Virus record (IMG/VR): IMGVR_UViG_3300035704_000385
Location: 1 to 32,154 of that record
From: a virus
Direction: 5' to 3' (one strand)
Length of the DNA stretch: 32,154 nt
Shown: positions 5,722-13,961 of the stretch, one piece after another
How positions within the stretch are numbered: position 1 is the stretch's first letter
Layout: each line of letters begins with the position of its first letter
Notes under the pieces: model-generated
The model's database searches: none
Told to the model about the DNA's origin: nothing
The model's input: the letters and a program-made list of their open reading frames with translations, nothing else
Program-made: the position numbers and the translations under genes

Positions 5722-7182
5722 TTGGACATACTTTCCCTGCGCGCCGGCATGAACATGGCGGATTCCGATTATCCAGGCCGTGTGGAACGGTTGATTTTCC
5801 TCGCACGGGTGCGCGACGGCCAGCAATACGACCACATCCCCATCCCGTTTTCTTGCGAGCGGACGCCCGGCGGGGCCTATATCAAGCTATGCGACCGGCG
5901 CCCGAGTGTGCGCACCGGGTTGTGCCGGACGGTGGTGGATGACTCTGTGTCTCTGTTGTTCAGTGAAGCGCGCTTCCCGGCGATTTATTCCAAAAACGAG
6001 ACGTTGCGCGGCGCTGCGCAAGCGCTGGTGACGGAAAGCGCGCTCTGCGAGCTGATGAATGAAGCGGCGGTGAAGGGTAGCATCGGTTCGGTTGCAATCC
6101 TGATGCGCGTGCTGGGCGGGCGTGTGTTCTTCGAGGTGATGGACAGCACCTATCTGACGCCGATCTGGACGCCGCAGGCGCCGGACACGCTGCTGCGCGT
6201 GACGGAACGCTACAAGGTGAAAGGGGCTGAGCTCACGGCGCTGGGCTATGAGGTGGATGAAGCCGAGACCTATTGGTTTCAGCGCGTCTGGGATGCCCGT
6301 GCGGAGATGTGGTTTTGGCCGATCTCGCTGGCCGATGCGGCCGATGGCAAGAAAGCCGCGCTGGATGACGGCCGCACGGTGACGCATGGGCTTGGCTTCG
6401 TGCCGATGGTGTGGATTCGTAACCTTCCCGGCGGCGACAAGGTCGACGGCGTTTGCACGTTCGAAGCCGCGATCTCCACGGTGATGGAGATGGATTATCA
6501 GTTTTCCCAGGCGGGAAGGGGGCTGAAATATGCCGCGGACCCGACACTGCTGATCAAGGAGCCCGCGGCGGCCGAGGGTGATGCCCTGATCCGCTCTGCC
6601 TCCGAGGCGTTGGTGGTGTCGGAAAAAGGCGATGCAAAGCTTCTGGAAATCAGCGGCACGGCCGCTGCCGCGGTGATCGAGTATGTGCGCCAGTGCCGCG
6701 AAATCGCGCTGGAATCCATGCATGGCAACCGCACCAATGTGGATAAGCTGAACGGCGCGCAGTCCGGCCGGGCTTTGGAAATGATGAACCAGGGCTTGAT
6801 CTGGCTGGCCGATAAATTGCGCATCAGCTATGGCCAGCGCGGATTTCTGTGCCTGGTGAAAATGGTGTTTGCCGCGGCGCGGCAGCGTGAGATCAGGGTC
6901 GCGGGTGCGCCCTTGGCGGCGTTCGAGACGTCCGATTTGTCGCTGATCTGGCCACGCTATTTTCCGCCGACCTATAACGAAAAATTTCAGGAGGCGCAGG
7001 CCTATCGCACGTTGTTCGAAGGCGGCTTGATCTCACGGAAGCGCGCGGTTGCCAAGATGGCGTCCGACAATGACGTGGAGGACGTGGCCGAGGAAGAAAA
7101 ACTGATCGATGCCGATATCGCTGCCCGAACAGCCCGCGAGAAGGCGCAGACCGCGCAGGTGCAGGTGAGGGAGGCGGGTTAG
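5722..7182 (+). CDS. Phage portal protein (SPP1 gp6-like)
   Basis: A 486-aa protein right after the large terminase, the normal place and size for a portal. Supporting segments are the early RPSVRTGLCRTVVDDSVSLLF with the acidic SEARFPAIYS region, the central VMEMDYQFSQAGRGLKYAADP, and the long helical stretch QCREIALESMHGNRTNVDK then GAQSGRALEMMNQGLIWLAD, typical of the portal stem and wing. The tail has an Ala/Glu-rich helix. It forms the dodecameric DNA channel and nucleates the prohead. The start is TTG 5722 with GAGGTGAG just upstream; ATG 5749 and 5755 are alternatives without a good ribosome site. It begins 3 bases after the terL stop, implying translational coupling. Confidence 0.9.
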   Translation: MDILSLRAGMNMADSDYPGRVERLIFLARVRDGQQYDHIPIPFSCERTPGGAYIKLCDRRPSVRTGLCRTVVDDSVSLLFSEARFPAIYSKNETLRGAAQALVTESALCELMNEAAVKGSIGSVAILMRVLGGRVFFEVMDSTYLTPIWTPQAPDTLLRVTERYKVKGAELTALGYEVDEAETYWFQRVWDARAEMWFWPISLADAADGKKAALDDGRTVTHGLGFVPMVWIRNLPGGDKVDGVCTFEAAISTVMEMDYQFSQAGRGLKYAADPTLLIKEPAAAEGDALIRSASEALVVSEKGDAKLLEISGTAAAAVIEYVRQCREIALESMHGNRTNVDKLNGAQSGRALEMMNQGLIWLADKLRISYGQRGFLCLVKMVFAAARQREIRVAGAPLAAFETSDLSLIWPRYFPPTYNEKFQEAQAYRTLFEGGLISRKRAVAKMASDNDVEDVAEEEKLIDADIAARTAREKAQTAQVQVREAG

Positions 7183-7189
7183 GAAAGTG

Positions 7190-7277
7190 GCCGCTTTTTA
7201 AAAAAAGCGGCGCAAAAAATTTTTGAAGTAGGGCCTGCGGCGGTAACACCACAACGGATTAACGCCGGGTTTTTTTG
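7190..7277. repeat. Composite palindromic repeat, copy B
   Basis: It starts with GCCGCTTTTT (7190-7199), AA, AAAAAGCGGC (7202-7211), followed by GCAAAAAATTTTTGAAG, then a diverged central part (GGGCCTGCGGCGGTAACACC) and a final GGGTTTTTTTGT. It has the same module order as copies D and E, opposite to copies A and C. It lacks the TACTTTTTG palindrome. Confidence 0.75.
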
Positions 7278-7289
7278 TAAAGGAATCAC

Positions 7290-7817
7290 ATGTCTGGAGA
7301 GGATCAAAAAAAGGACGCTGGGTTGACGTCTGTGCCTGACCTGGCCGCGAAGCTGGCGACGAGCGCGGATGGCGAGACCAAGACGTTTCTCGCGGCCGTG
7401 CTGAAAGCGTCTGAGGCGCAGGCGGCCGAACTTGCCGCCGTGCGGAAAAGCCTGGAAGCCAGCGAAGCCGAGCGCAAGACCGCCAAGACGGAAGCCCGCG
7501 ATAAAATGTTGCGCGCTGACCTGCGCGCCGCGGCAAAGGAGGCCGGCGCGGTGAACGCCGCCGATCTTCTCGCGTTCGTGGATTTTGCGGGGGTGACGTT
7601 TGGCGCCGACGGCGCGCCGATCAACCTTGCCGATCTGGTCAAGGGCGTGAAGGAGGCCAAGCCATATCTGTTCGCTGCGGCCAACACCTCCGCGACTCAC
7701 ACGCCGCCGCCGGCAAAGACCGCCGAGGCCAGGCACGCCAGCGAACTGAAGGCCGCGGAATATAACGCACGGCTGCGTGAGCTGGGCGTCGATACCACCA
7801 AGATCCGCCGGCGCTAA
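7290..7817 (+). CDS. Phage scaffolding protein
   Basis: A 175-aa acidic-then-basic, strongly helical protein just upstream of the major capsid gene, the classical position of a scaffold. Residues 30-85 (KTFLAAVLKASEAQAAELAA through ARDKMLRADLRAA) form an uninterrupted predicted coiled coil. A small mixed domain follows (AADLLAFVDFAGVTFGADGA), then a Pro/Ala linker (HTPPPAKT) and a short basic C-terminus (TTKIRRR) that would contact the capsid shell. This resembles the GP20-type scaffold family. The ATG at 7290 follows AAAGGAAT. No protease motif is seen in it, so removal of the scaffold would need another mechanism. Confidence 0.8.
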   Translation: MSGEDQKKDAGLTSVPDLAAKLATSADGETKTFLAAVLKASEAQAAELAAVRKSLEASEAERKTAKTEARDKMLRADLRAAAKEAGAVNAADLLAFVDFAGVTFGADGAPINLADLVKGVKEAKPYLFAAANTSATHTPPPAKTAEARHASELKAAEYNARLRELGVDTTKIRRR

Positions 7818-7839
7818 AGGAAGAAAAAGGAAGGGAAGC

Positions 7840-7951
7840 GCTACTTTTTGTGAACAAAAAGTAGCAAAAAAACGTTGTTAACTTGGGCCGTGCTGGTTTC
7901 GCTGCCTCAGGCCAAGTTAAAAGAATTTTACGCCGCTTTTTTAAAAGCGGC
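7840..7951. repeat. Composite palindromic repeat, copy C (complete)
   Basis: All three modules are present. Module 1 is GCTACTTTTTGT (7840-7851), GA, ACAAAAAGTAGC (7854-7865), a perfect 12-bp inverted repeat followed by seven A. Module 2 is TTAACTTGGGCC (7878-7889) pairing with GGCCAAGTTAA (7910-7920), with GTGCTGGTTTC in the loop side. Module 3 is GCCGCTTTT (7932-7940), TT, AAAAGCGGC (7943-7951). Its orientation is opposite to copy E. Confidence 0.85.
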
Positions 7952-7987
7952 CACTTCCCCGCAAGTGACCAAAGAAAAGGAATCAAA

Positions 7988-9361
7988 ATGGGTATTCAGA
8001 ATTTTCCTGCTTCGTTGCAGCCAATCATCCAGCAGGGTTTTCTCGAACGTGAGTTCGAGCAGGCGCTGCGATCTCAGCTGGCTTATCGAGAAGTCGCGGA
8101 CCGTGAGGACATTGCGGTGGGCATTGGTGAGACCGTTACCAAGACCCGCGCCGGACTTATGCCCACAGTGACCACACCGCTTACGCCTGCTAACAACACC
8201 AATCTGGATAACGGCCTGACAACCGGCAATTGGTCAGTCGAGCAGTACACGCTCAGCATGAATTTCTATGCGGCAACCATCGATCTTAACATGGTCACCA
8301 GCCGCGTGGGCATCGCCAATCAGTTTCTGCAAAATGCCTATGCGAATGGCGAGCAGGCCAAGCGCTCTTTGGATGAGCTGGCCCGCAACGCGCTGTTTGC
8401 CTCCTATTTCAATGGCAACACCCGCGTGCGCACCACGCTGGGCAGCGCGGGCCCGACGATTGCCGTTGACGATATTCGCGGCTTTAAGCAGGCGCCGAGT
8501 GTGGCCGGCTTTACGTCGGCCGCGGCCGCCATCGCCGCCGGCGTGCAGCCGACCTGGGCGCCGATTTCGAGCAGCAACACCATCAGCGTGGTGGTTGGCA
8601 GCGACACTTACACGCTGATCGGCGCGACTGTGGACGCCACCAATGTATCCAGCACGCCGAACGGGGTGTCCGGTACGCTGACATTCTCGGGCAATGTGAG
8701 CGTGGCGGACGGCACCGCCGGCAACACGGTGATCGCGGCAAACGCCTCCGCCATCAAGCGCCCGAGCGGGCGCAGCAATACCAGCCTGCTGCAGGCCACC
8801 GATACGCTGACCATGAGCGTGTTGCTCGATGGCGTGGCGGCGATGCGCGCCAACGCCGTGCCGGGTGTCGGCGGGGGGCCGATGTATAACTGCTACCTGG
8901 ACCCGGTTTCTTCCCGCCAGCTGTTCGCGGACCCGGATTTCAAGCAGCTGTTCCAGGGCGTGGGGCTGACCACAGAATTTGCCGCGGGCACGCTGGGATC
9001 GCCGTTCCTGGGCTTGCGCTTCCGCCCGACCACCGAGGCCTATGTGCAGCCGCATCCGAGCCTCCCTAACCTGTATGTGCGCCGCCCGATTATTTGCGGC
9101 CAAGGAGCGCTGATCGAGGGCGACTTCGCCGGTATGGCGGCCTCCGACGTGGCGCCGAAGGATTCCATCGTCAGCATTGTCGATGGCGTGGCCATGGTCA
9201 CCCGCGAGCCGATCGACCGCTTGCAGCAGATCATCGCGCAGAGCTGGTATTGGATCGGCGGCTTCTGCACGCCCTCCGATGTGACGACAACACCGACCAC
9301 CGTGCCGACCGCGACCAGCGCCTTGTACAAACGCGCGGTCATGATCGAGCATATCGGTTGA
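7988..9361 (+). CDS. Major capsid protein, HK97 fold
   Basis: A 457-aa shell protein. The start at ATG 7988 is set by AAAGGAATCAAA immediately upstream; upstream in-frame sequence is repeat DNA. The N-terminal part (FEQALRSQLAYREVADRE, then VGIGETVTKTRAGLMPT) and the helix with GEQAKRSLDELARNALFASY fit the N-arm and spine helix of HK97-like capsids. The A-domain part MYNCYLDPVSSRQLFADPDF and KQLFQG is characteristic. Residues about 165-258 are Ser/Thr/Gly/Ala-rich with beta-type spacing (NTISVVVGSDTYTLIGAT and on) and look like an inserted surface domain. It is unprocessed as far as can be seen, since no delta domain precedes it; the separate scaffold gene takes that role. Confidence 0.9.
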   Translation: MGIQNFPASLQPIIQQGFLEREFEQALRSQLAYREVADREDIAVGIGETVTKTRAGLMPTVTTPLTPANNTNLDNGLTTGNWSVEQYTLSMNFYAATIDLNMVTSRVGIANQFLQNAYANGEQAKRSLDELARNALFASYFNGNTRVRTTLGSAGPTIAVDDIRGFKQAPSVAGFTSAAAAIAAGVQPTWAPISSSNTISVVVGSDTYTLIGATVDATNVSSTPNGVSGTLTFSGNVSVADGTAGNTVIAANASAIKRPSGRSNTSLLQATDTLTMSVLLDGVAAMRANAVPGVGGGPMYNCYLDPVSSRQLFADPDFKQLFQGVGLTTEFAAGTLGSPFLGLRFRPTTEAYVQPHPSLPNLYVRRPIICGQGALIEGDFAGMAASDVAPKDSIVSIVDGVAMVTREPIDRLQQIIAQSWYWIGGFCTPSDVTTTPTTVPTATSALYKRAVMIEHIG

Positions 9362-9609
9362 TGATGAGTCCGGTGCAGAAACGTGCGGCGCGGGTGGCCA
9401 AGCCCGCGCCGGCAGTTCGGGAGGCGGGCTTGCACGCCTTCGTGGCCCGGGCATTTTTCAGCGTGGCGCTGAACGGGCAGATTGTCTCATTCCACCCGAA
9501 CCAGCGCTATGTGGTCGATGAAGCGGCCAAAGCCATCATCGCCGCCACCAGTGCGAACGTGACGTGGGAAATTCAAGACGTGAGAAACTCAAGGGGAGAA
9601 TTGACATGA
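9361..9609 (+). CDS. Small head-module protein, unknown
   Basis: An 82-aa protein whose ATG shares its A with the TGA of the capsid gene (ATGA overlap), so it is translationally coupled to it. The first 20 residues are basic (PVQKRAARVAKPAPAVRE); the rest is a small mixed fold (FVARAFFSVALNGQIVSFHP, then NQRYVVDEAAKAIIAATSAN). I do not recognise a family. Its position between the capsid and connector genes suggests a minor head or capsid-associated protein. Confidence 0.7.
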   Translation: MMSPVQKRAARVAKPAPAVREAGLHAFVARAFFSVALNGQIVSFHPNQRYVVDEAAKAIIAATSANVTWEIQDVRNSRGELT

Positions 9610-9794
9610 GCGAAATGACGACGGTTCAACCGTCTCGCCAGGTCCCGCTGGTGCCGGCGGATGTGGGGCAGAGCGGTGGCGCTGACCTGCCGGTGTTGCC
9701 CCACGATGTTTTTCCCGAGGAATGGTATGGCCCGTACAACGGCCAGCTCCCCGCCTTCCTCAAAGCGCAACGCGCACTTATCAAAGAGGTGTAA
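9606..9794 (+). CDS. Small acidic head-module protein, unknown
   Basis: A 62-aa ORF with a good ribosome site (AAGGGGAG about 9 bases before ATG 9606) and a 4-base ATGA overlap with the previous gene. It is Pro-rich in the first half (SRQVPLVPADVG, LPVLPHDVFPEEW) and ends in a short helix (QLPAFLKAQRALIKEV). There is no recognised family. The coupling on both sides and plus-strand placement in the head block support it being real. Confidence 0.65.
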   Translation: MSEMTTVQPSRQVPLVPADVGQSGGADLPVLPHDVFPEEWYGPYNGQLPAFLKAQRALIKEV

Positions 9795-9795
9795 C

Positions 9796-10089
9796 ATGGC
9801 CACGGGCAGCATTTCGCCTTTTTCCCCCATCAGTACCACGACCATTGCGGCCTCCGATGTATCGGCCAGCGGCACTGTGGCGGCGGGCGACGCCTTGCTG
9901 GTTTATAACGCCACGGCGGCGACGGCGTTCGTCGCGCTTGGTGGTGTTGCCAGCACGGCCTCGACACCGATCCCGCCTGGTGGACGGCAACTCTTCGCGT
10001 CGAATCCGTTCATCACCACGGTCTCGGTCGTGCTCGCGAGTGGCGCGGGCAATGTGTATGTTACCGCGGGCAGCGGCACCGCTTATTAG
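9796..10089 (+). CDS. Small beta-rich head or decoration protein
   Basis: A 97-aa protein starting at ATG 9796, one base after the previous stop, with AAAGAGG upstream. It is rich in Ser, Thr, Ala and Gly with alternating hydrophobic residues (DALLVYNATAATAFVALG, then FITTVSVVLASGAGNVYVT), pointing to a small beta-barrel or beta-sandwich. Small beta-rich proteins encoded after the major capsid gene are often capsid decoration proteins. That role is inferred from size, composition and place only. Confidence 0.65.
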   Translation: MATGSISPFSPISTTTIAASDVSASGTVAAGDALLVYNATAATAFVALGGVASTASTPIPPGGRQLFASNPFITTVSVVLASGAGNVYVTAGSGTAY

Positions 10090-10107
10090 AGCAGATTAAA
10101 GAAAGAT

Positions 10108-10196
10108 GCCGCTTTTTGAAAAAAGCGGCGCAAAAACCTTTGCCGGTTTGGGCTTGTGGCGTGGAAACCAGCGCGGCCCAAACTAACAAAGTTTTC
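10108..10196. repeat. Composite palindromic repeat, copy D
   Basis: The end palindrome lies at 10108-10129 (GCCGCTTTTT, G, AAAAAAGCGGC). It is followed by GCAAAAACCTTTGCC and a clear central stem, GTTTGGGC (10146-10153) with GCCCAAAC (10176-10183), then TAACAAAGTTTTCC. It has the same orientation as copy E and is very similar to it, but the third palindrome is missing. Confidence 0.8.
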
Positions 10197-10228
10197 CTTG
10201 TCCTTCCTCACTCTTACGAAAGCGTGTC

Positions 10229-10666
10229 ATGAGCGGCAGCAATCCGGTAACGCCGGTCTTCCCCAGTGATCAATACAGCACCGCTGCGTTTTCGGATGAT
10301 GAGAAGACGCAGATTCGCCGGTACTGCGGCTATCCCGCTTACGGCGCAGGTCCGGCTGGATTTCAGGGGTGGCGATTTTTTCAGGCCTATGGGCTGATGG
10401 AATTTCGACTGAATAATTTGTCGGCCGCGGAATATGCGGTGGTGCGCCAATATCTGGCCACGCTCTATGCGCTGGAACTGGCGATCCCGGCCGCCGGGGA
10501 CAATCTTATGACCGATGCGGCGGCAGCGTGGCAGCATAACAAGGACGAGGTGGCGCAACGCGTGGCGCTCTACGACACGTGGCGGCGGCGGCTCTGCGGA
10601 TTTCTGGGCCTGCCGCCTGGGCCTCATTTTGGTGCCGGTGGCAACAATATCGCGATGGTGGTGTGA
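10229..10666 (+). CDS. Putative head-tail connector/adaptor protein
   Basis: A 145-aa mostly helical protein in the connector position after the capsid genes. The segment DDEKTQIRRYCGYPAYGAGP near the N-terminus, followed by the long helix LMEFRLNNLSAAEYAVVRQY and the C-terminal VALYDTWRRRLCGFLGLPPG, is a pattern I associate with small phage proteins at the head-tail junction. I cannot name a specific family. ATG 10229 follows GAAAGCGTGTC. Its stop overlaps the next start (ATGA-type, sharing base 10666). Confidence 0.65.
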   Translation: MSGSNPVTPVFPSDQYSTAAFSDDEKTQIRRYCGYPAYGAGPAGFQGWRFFQAYGLMEFRLNNLSAAEYAVVRQYLATLYALELAIPAAGDNLMTDAAAAWQHNKDEVAQRVALYDTWRRRLCGFLGLPPGPHFGAGGNNIAMVV

Positions 10667-11307
10667 TGTCGGAAAGTGCGATCGCGGCGGCCATCAATTT
10701 GGGTCTGGCTCAGACAGCCAGCGTGCTTGGCATCCAGCATGGCTGGTATCGCCCGCAGGGGCCGGGGCCGGTGATTGGGCCGGGCAATTTGCGCGGTAGC
10801 GTGATGGCCTACGTCAGCAGCACCGCAAATCTGACGCCGCAGCCGCCTGCCTGGGGAAAGGCGGACCGGTTTGGCGCCTTCGATGCGGCCGGCTTTTTGG
10901 CGGGCGACTATCTGGTGGCGCGCGAAACCTATTTTTTGACGGAAATCGTGCCGTTGGCGAGTTCGTTGCGCCTGGTGCTGTGCAATGAGGTTTTTACGTG
11001 GTCGCAGGTGCAACGCACGGCGGCGGGGCCCGGCAACCGTGCCGGGGCGTTGATCGCGGTGCCGCAGGCGACGGGCTGGCCCGGCTGGCTGCAGACGAGC
11101 GAGCGCCGCACCGTGCCGGACATGCACCTGCCGGGTACGGTCGATCAGCCGAACGCGCAGCTTTTGTTGCCGGCCTCGTTCCCCGGGCAGGTCATGCGCG
11201 GTGACCAGCTGATCGCCTCTGCGACACAGCCGGCAACCTGGACGGTGCAGTCGGCGGTTCTTTCCGCCAGTGGCTGGCAGATTACAGCGATCCGCGCGGG
11301 AGCTTGA
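10666..11307 (+). CDS. Phage neck/head-completion-type protein, unknown family
   Basis: A 213-aa protein coupled by a 1-base overlap to the preceding connector gene. The N-terminus is helical (ESAIAAAINLGLAQTASVLG), followed by a beta-rich region with repeated short hydrophobic strands (DYLVARETYFLTEIVPLASS) and an Ala/Gly-rich end. There is no signal or membrane segment. I do not recognise the family. It lies between the connector and tail-completion genes, so a stopper or minor head role fits its place. Confidence 0.6.
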   Translation: MSESAIAAAINLGLAQTASVLGIQHGWYRPQGPGPVIGPGNLRGSVMAYVSSTANLTPQPPAWGKADRFGAFDAAGFLAGDYLVARETYFLTEIVPLASSLRLVLCNEVFTWSQVQRTAAGPGNRAGALIAVPQATGWPGWLQTSERRTVPDMHLPGTVDQPNAQLLLPASFPGQVMRGDQLIASATQPATWTVQSAVLSASGWQITAIRAGA

Positions 11308-11310
11308 ACG

Positions 11311-12291
11311 ATGGCGACCATTGACGATGTGGAGCAGGGCGTGTGCAACGCCCTGGCGGGGTTACTGTATCCCGGCACTAACTATCAGTTCGGGGAGGTG
11401 GGGACTTGTGTCGCGCCATGGCTCGGTGCGCCCGGCGCGCCGATGCTGACGATGCAGACCCGGCTTTATATCGGTGAGCCGAGCAGCGCCGAGCTTGAGG
11501 AAGACATCGCGGCGAACGTCAGCAATGTGGGCGTCATGCGGATTCAAGGCATGACCCGCAACGCCACGCAGTTCTTGCCGCATTGGCAGCAAGTGACCCG
11601 GGCCGTCCCGGCTTTCACGGCCGCGATTGGCGGGCCTGGTGTGGTGTTCGGCGGTATCGCCGGGCCGGGCATGGTGGTGGGTGTGACCACGAACAAGGTT
11701 TGCTATGCGCGGCGTCTCTGTGCCGCCGATACGCCGGCGAGCGTGGCGGCTTCCTTCGCGGCGATGATCCCCGGCGCGAGTGCCACAGGGGCGGCTCTCG
11801 CCTGCGGACCGATCGCGGCGGCGCGGGTGGTGGCCGACCAGGCTGCTTTTTACGCGACTGGCCAGCAGGAGACGGTGATTTCCGTGACCATCCTGGCGAC
11901 GGCCGGGCAGGGCGAGAATGGTTACCTGAAACGCGCCGCGCTCGGGCGCCTTGTCGCCGGGTTGAAATCCTTGCTGACGCCGGAGGGAAACCTCACGCGC
12001 TTCATCGGCCTGGCGGATGGGACCAGTGCACGGATTCTCGCCGAAGACGAGCGCGACGACGACACGCCGAAGCGTGACGACATATGGCGCCGCTGGTTTT
12101 CGTTCCGCTGCCTGTTCGATGAAGGCGTGCTGCAGATCCAGCCGAGCGCGTTGGCGCCGCTGCTGCTGGTTGGCACGGGCGCCGGGCAGATTTTCTGGGC
12201 CGGAGATGGGCCAAGCATGGGCCGCGTTTTAACGGACGGGGCTGGCAACGTGATCGGCGACCTTGCAGGCACGATATTGGGAAGTTTTTGA
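11311..12291 (+). CDS. Phage neck or tail-completion-type protein, unknown family
   Basis: A 326-aa protein that begins 3 bases after the previous stop. It has a helical N-terminus (ATIDDVEQGVCNALAGLLYP), a long mixed alpha/beta centre with Gly-rich loops, and a C-terminal part with RRWFSFRCLFDEGVLQIQPS and a Gly/Ala tail. The size and place just before the fibre cassette suggest a neck or tail-terminator-associated protein. I recognise no defining motif. The next gene overlaps its stop (ATGA). Confidence 0.55.
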   Translation: MATIDDVEQGVCNALAGLLYPGTNYQFGEVGTCVAPWLGAPGAPMLTMQTRLYIGEPSSAELEEDIAANVSNVGVMRIQGMTRNATQFLPHWQQVTRAVPAFTAAIGGPGVVFGGIAGPGMVVGVTTNKVCYARRLCAADTPASVAASFAAMIPGASATGAALACGPIAAARVVADQAAFYATGQQETVISVTILATAGQGENGYLKRAALGRLVAGLKSLLTPEGNLTRFIGLADGTSARILAEDERDDDTPKRDDIWRRWFSFRCLFDEGVLQIQPSALAPLLLVGTGAGQIFWAGDGPSMGRVLTDGAGNVIGDLAGTILGSF

Positions 12292-13055
12292 TGACCAATT
12301 CCATTACGGTTTCGGCCAACGGTTCCGGAGCGGTTGGCGCGGCACTGGCGGTGACCGGCACGGTCTCCCCTGCTGGCGACACGGTGCAGGTGCAGCTTTC
12401 GACCAGCGCCACCACCCTGCCATCCGGCGCCTGGACCACCGCGAGCACCGCGAACGGCACGTTTGCCACCACCCTGACGCCCGTGGCGGCCGGGACGTGG
12501 TATGTATGGGCCTATGACCCGATCACCGGCGCGCAGGCGGTAAGCGCGCCCGTGCTGGTGGCCTCGCCCGCCCTGCAGACCGTGGCCGCCTTGCCCATCC
12601 CCACCGCCGTGGTGGCGAGCCTGCTGGGCGGCAGCGCCGCCGGCGAGACGCCGGACGAATTGCCGGCCGCCGCGCCCCCGGCGGGCAGCGACACCGCTTT
12701 GGTGGCGCAGAGCGGCAAAGCCATTCTGGCGCAGCCTTTCAGCGCCATTGCGCAATGGCTCGCCGCGCAACTGCCGGGTTTTCTGCTCCCCTCCGTTCCC
12801 GTCACCGCGTCCGTGGCGCTGGAAAACGGGGTGCATAATCAGCGCCTTCTGGTGGTGGAGGCGGCCGGGGTCACTTTGTCGCCCTTGTTGACCTCGCTCG
12901 GTGATGGCTTCGCCTGCACGGTCGTCAATACCTCTGGGGCGACGGTGGCGCTGTCTGGCATGACCTCGAACACCGGTGCCACGCAGATCGCGGCCGGCGG
13001 CATCGCGCGCATTTATGCCTATGGCAGCCCCCCCACGGTGGTGGCGGCGCTGTGA
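12291..13055 (+). CDS. Ig-like domain virion surface protein
   Basis: A 254-aa protein. Residues about 5-90 form an Ig-like beta-sandwich of the kind common on phage particles: TVSPAGDTVQVQLSTSATTL, AWTTASTANGTFATTLTPVA, AGTWYVWAYDPITGAQAV. The same domain occurs in the gene at 17069. A Pro/Ala linker with PDELPAAAPPAGSD and a C-terminal beta-rich domain (NQRLLVVEAAGVTLSPLL, ending IARIYAYGSPP) follow. The linker plus QSGKAILAQPFSAIAQWLAA looks like an attachment helix. It probably decorates the particle or helps bind the cell surface. ATG 12291 overlaps the preceding stop. Confidence 0.65.
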   Translation: MTNSITVSANGSGAVGAALAVTGTVSPAGDTVQVQLSTSATTLPSGAWTTASTANGTFATTLTPVAAGTWYVWAYDPITGAQAVSAPVLVASPALQTVAALPIPTAVVASLLGGSAAGETPDELPAAAPPAGSDTALVAQSGKAILAQPFSAIAQWLAAQLPGFLLPSVPVTASVALENGVHNQRLLVVEAAGVTLSPLLTSLGDGFACTVVNTSGATVALSGMTSNTGATQIAAGGIARIYAYGSPPTVVAAL

Positions 13056-13915
13056 CGGGGCAGATCATCACGGCGGGGCGGTTGCTGCTGGTCCGCCCTG
13101 GCCTGGCGCTGGTGACGGCGAATGCGCCCCAGGGTGGGGGGTCGAGCGGGGGGGCGAGCGGGCTTGCAAACCTGTCTCTGTTTGGCCACGGCCAGAGCAA
13201 TGCGGCCTATGCCAACGATGAGGACGGGGCGCTGCTGGCCATGGCGCAAGCCATCTCGGCCTATCTCGGGGCGACCGGCACGCCGGCGAAGATTTCCAGT
13301 TTTGACTCGGACGTAAGCGGGGCGGGCGTTTATGCCGGCGTTGCTGGCTATGGCTCGTTCCTCATCTATGGCGGGGATACAGCGGCGGCGGCGAGCGCTG
13401 CCGCTTACGGCGCCGATGGCACTGCCATGCTGGCCATGATCGCGGCGCAGACGCAGGCGGCGCGCGCCGCGACTTTGGCCGCCATTCTCTATTGGGGCGA
13501 GACGGATAGCGCGCTCACCGCGTTCAGCGGCGGCTTCAGCTATGCGGACAAGCCCGTCTATAAGGCGGCGCTGCTGAACGATATCGGGCAGATCCGCGCC
13601 GCGTTCGGAAAAAATGCGAACGCGATGACGATTGGTCTGTTCGGCCCCCCGTATGGCACGGCGGCGGGATCGGCCATGGTGCGCGAGGCGTGGGTGGAAC
13701 TGGCCGCAGATCCAGCCAACAATGTGGTCTGGGCCGTGCCGCAGACTTACGATTCCATCACGCGCGGCGACAACTGGAATGCCGCCACCGGCGTTGAGAC
13801 CACAGGCACGCCGAATCCCGGCCATCGCGACCCGGCAGATAATATGGCGTTCTACCGCCGCGGGGCGCTGGTGATGGCCCGCGCGATCCTGGCCAGCAAC
13901 GGTTTGGCCGCTTGA
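13052..13915 (+). CDS. SGNH/GDSL-type hydrolase, sialate-O-acetylesterase-like
   Basis: A 287-aa putative esterase starting at GTG 13052 with a 4-base GTGA overlap. After a Gly/Ser linker (28-37) comes LFGHGQSN with nucleophile Ser49 in GQSN, the block I form used by carbohydrate O-acetylesterases (SASA/CE6). WGETDS (148-153) fits the later conserved block. Near the end NPGHRDPADN contains the candidate catalytic His258; the residue three before it is Asn255, where Asp is usual, so Asp260 or another residue may complete the triad. A phage enzyme of this type would remove acetyl groups from surface polysaccharide. It lies within the tail-fibre cassette and probably acts on the virion. Confidence 0.78.
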   Translation: MTGQIITAGRLLLVRPGLALVTANAPQGGGSSGGASGLANLSLFGHGQSNAAYANDEDGALLAMAQAISAYLGATGTPAKISSFDSDVSGAGVYAGVAGYGSFLIYGGDTAAAASAAAYGADGTAMLAMIAAQTQAARAATLAAILYWGETDSALTAFSGGFSYADKPVYKAALLNDIGQIRAAFGKNANAMTIGLFGPPYGTAAGSAMVREAWVELAADPANNVVWAVPQTYDSITRGDNWNAATGVETTGTPNPGHRDPADNMAFYRRGALVMARAILASNGLAA

Positions 13916-13961
13916 ACGCCTTCAACATGATCTTGAACTTTCGCAATAAGGAACCGACCAT

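Noticed and set aside
7840-7951. Reading repeat C as a rho-independent terminator
   Set aside because: The T or A runs lie on the wrong side of the stems for a standard terminator on the plus strand, and the same modules occur in both orientations elsewhere.
8234-9454. Minus-strand open frame of 406 aa
   Set aside because: It is antisense to the major capsid gene, with the same His/Arg-rich shadow composition and no ribosome site or domain.
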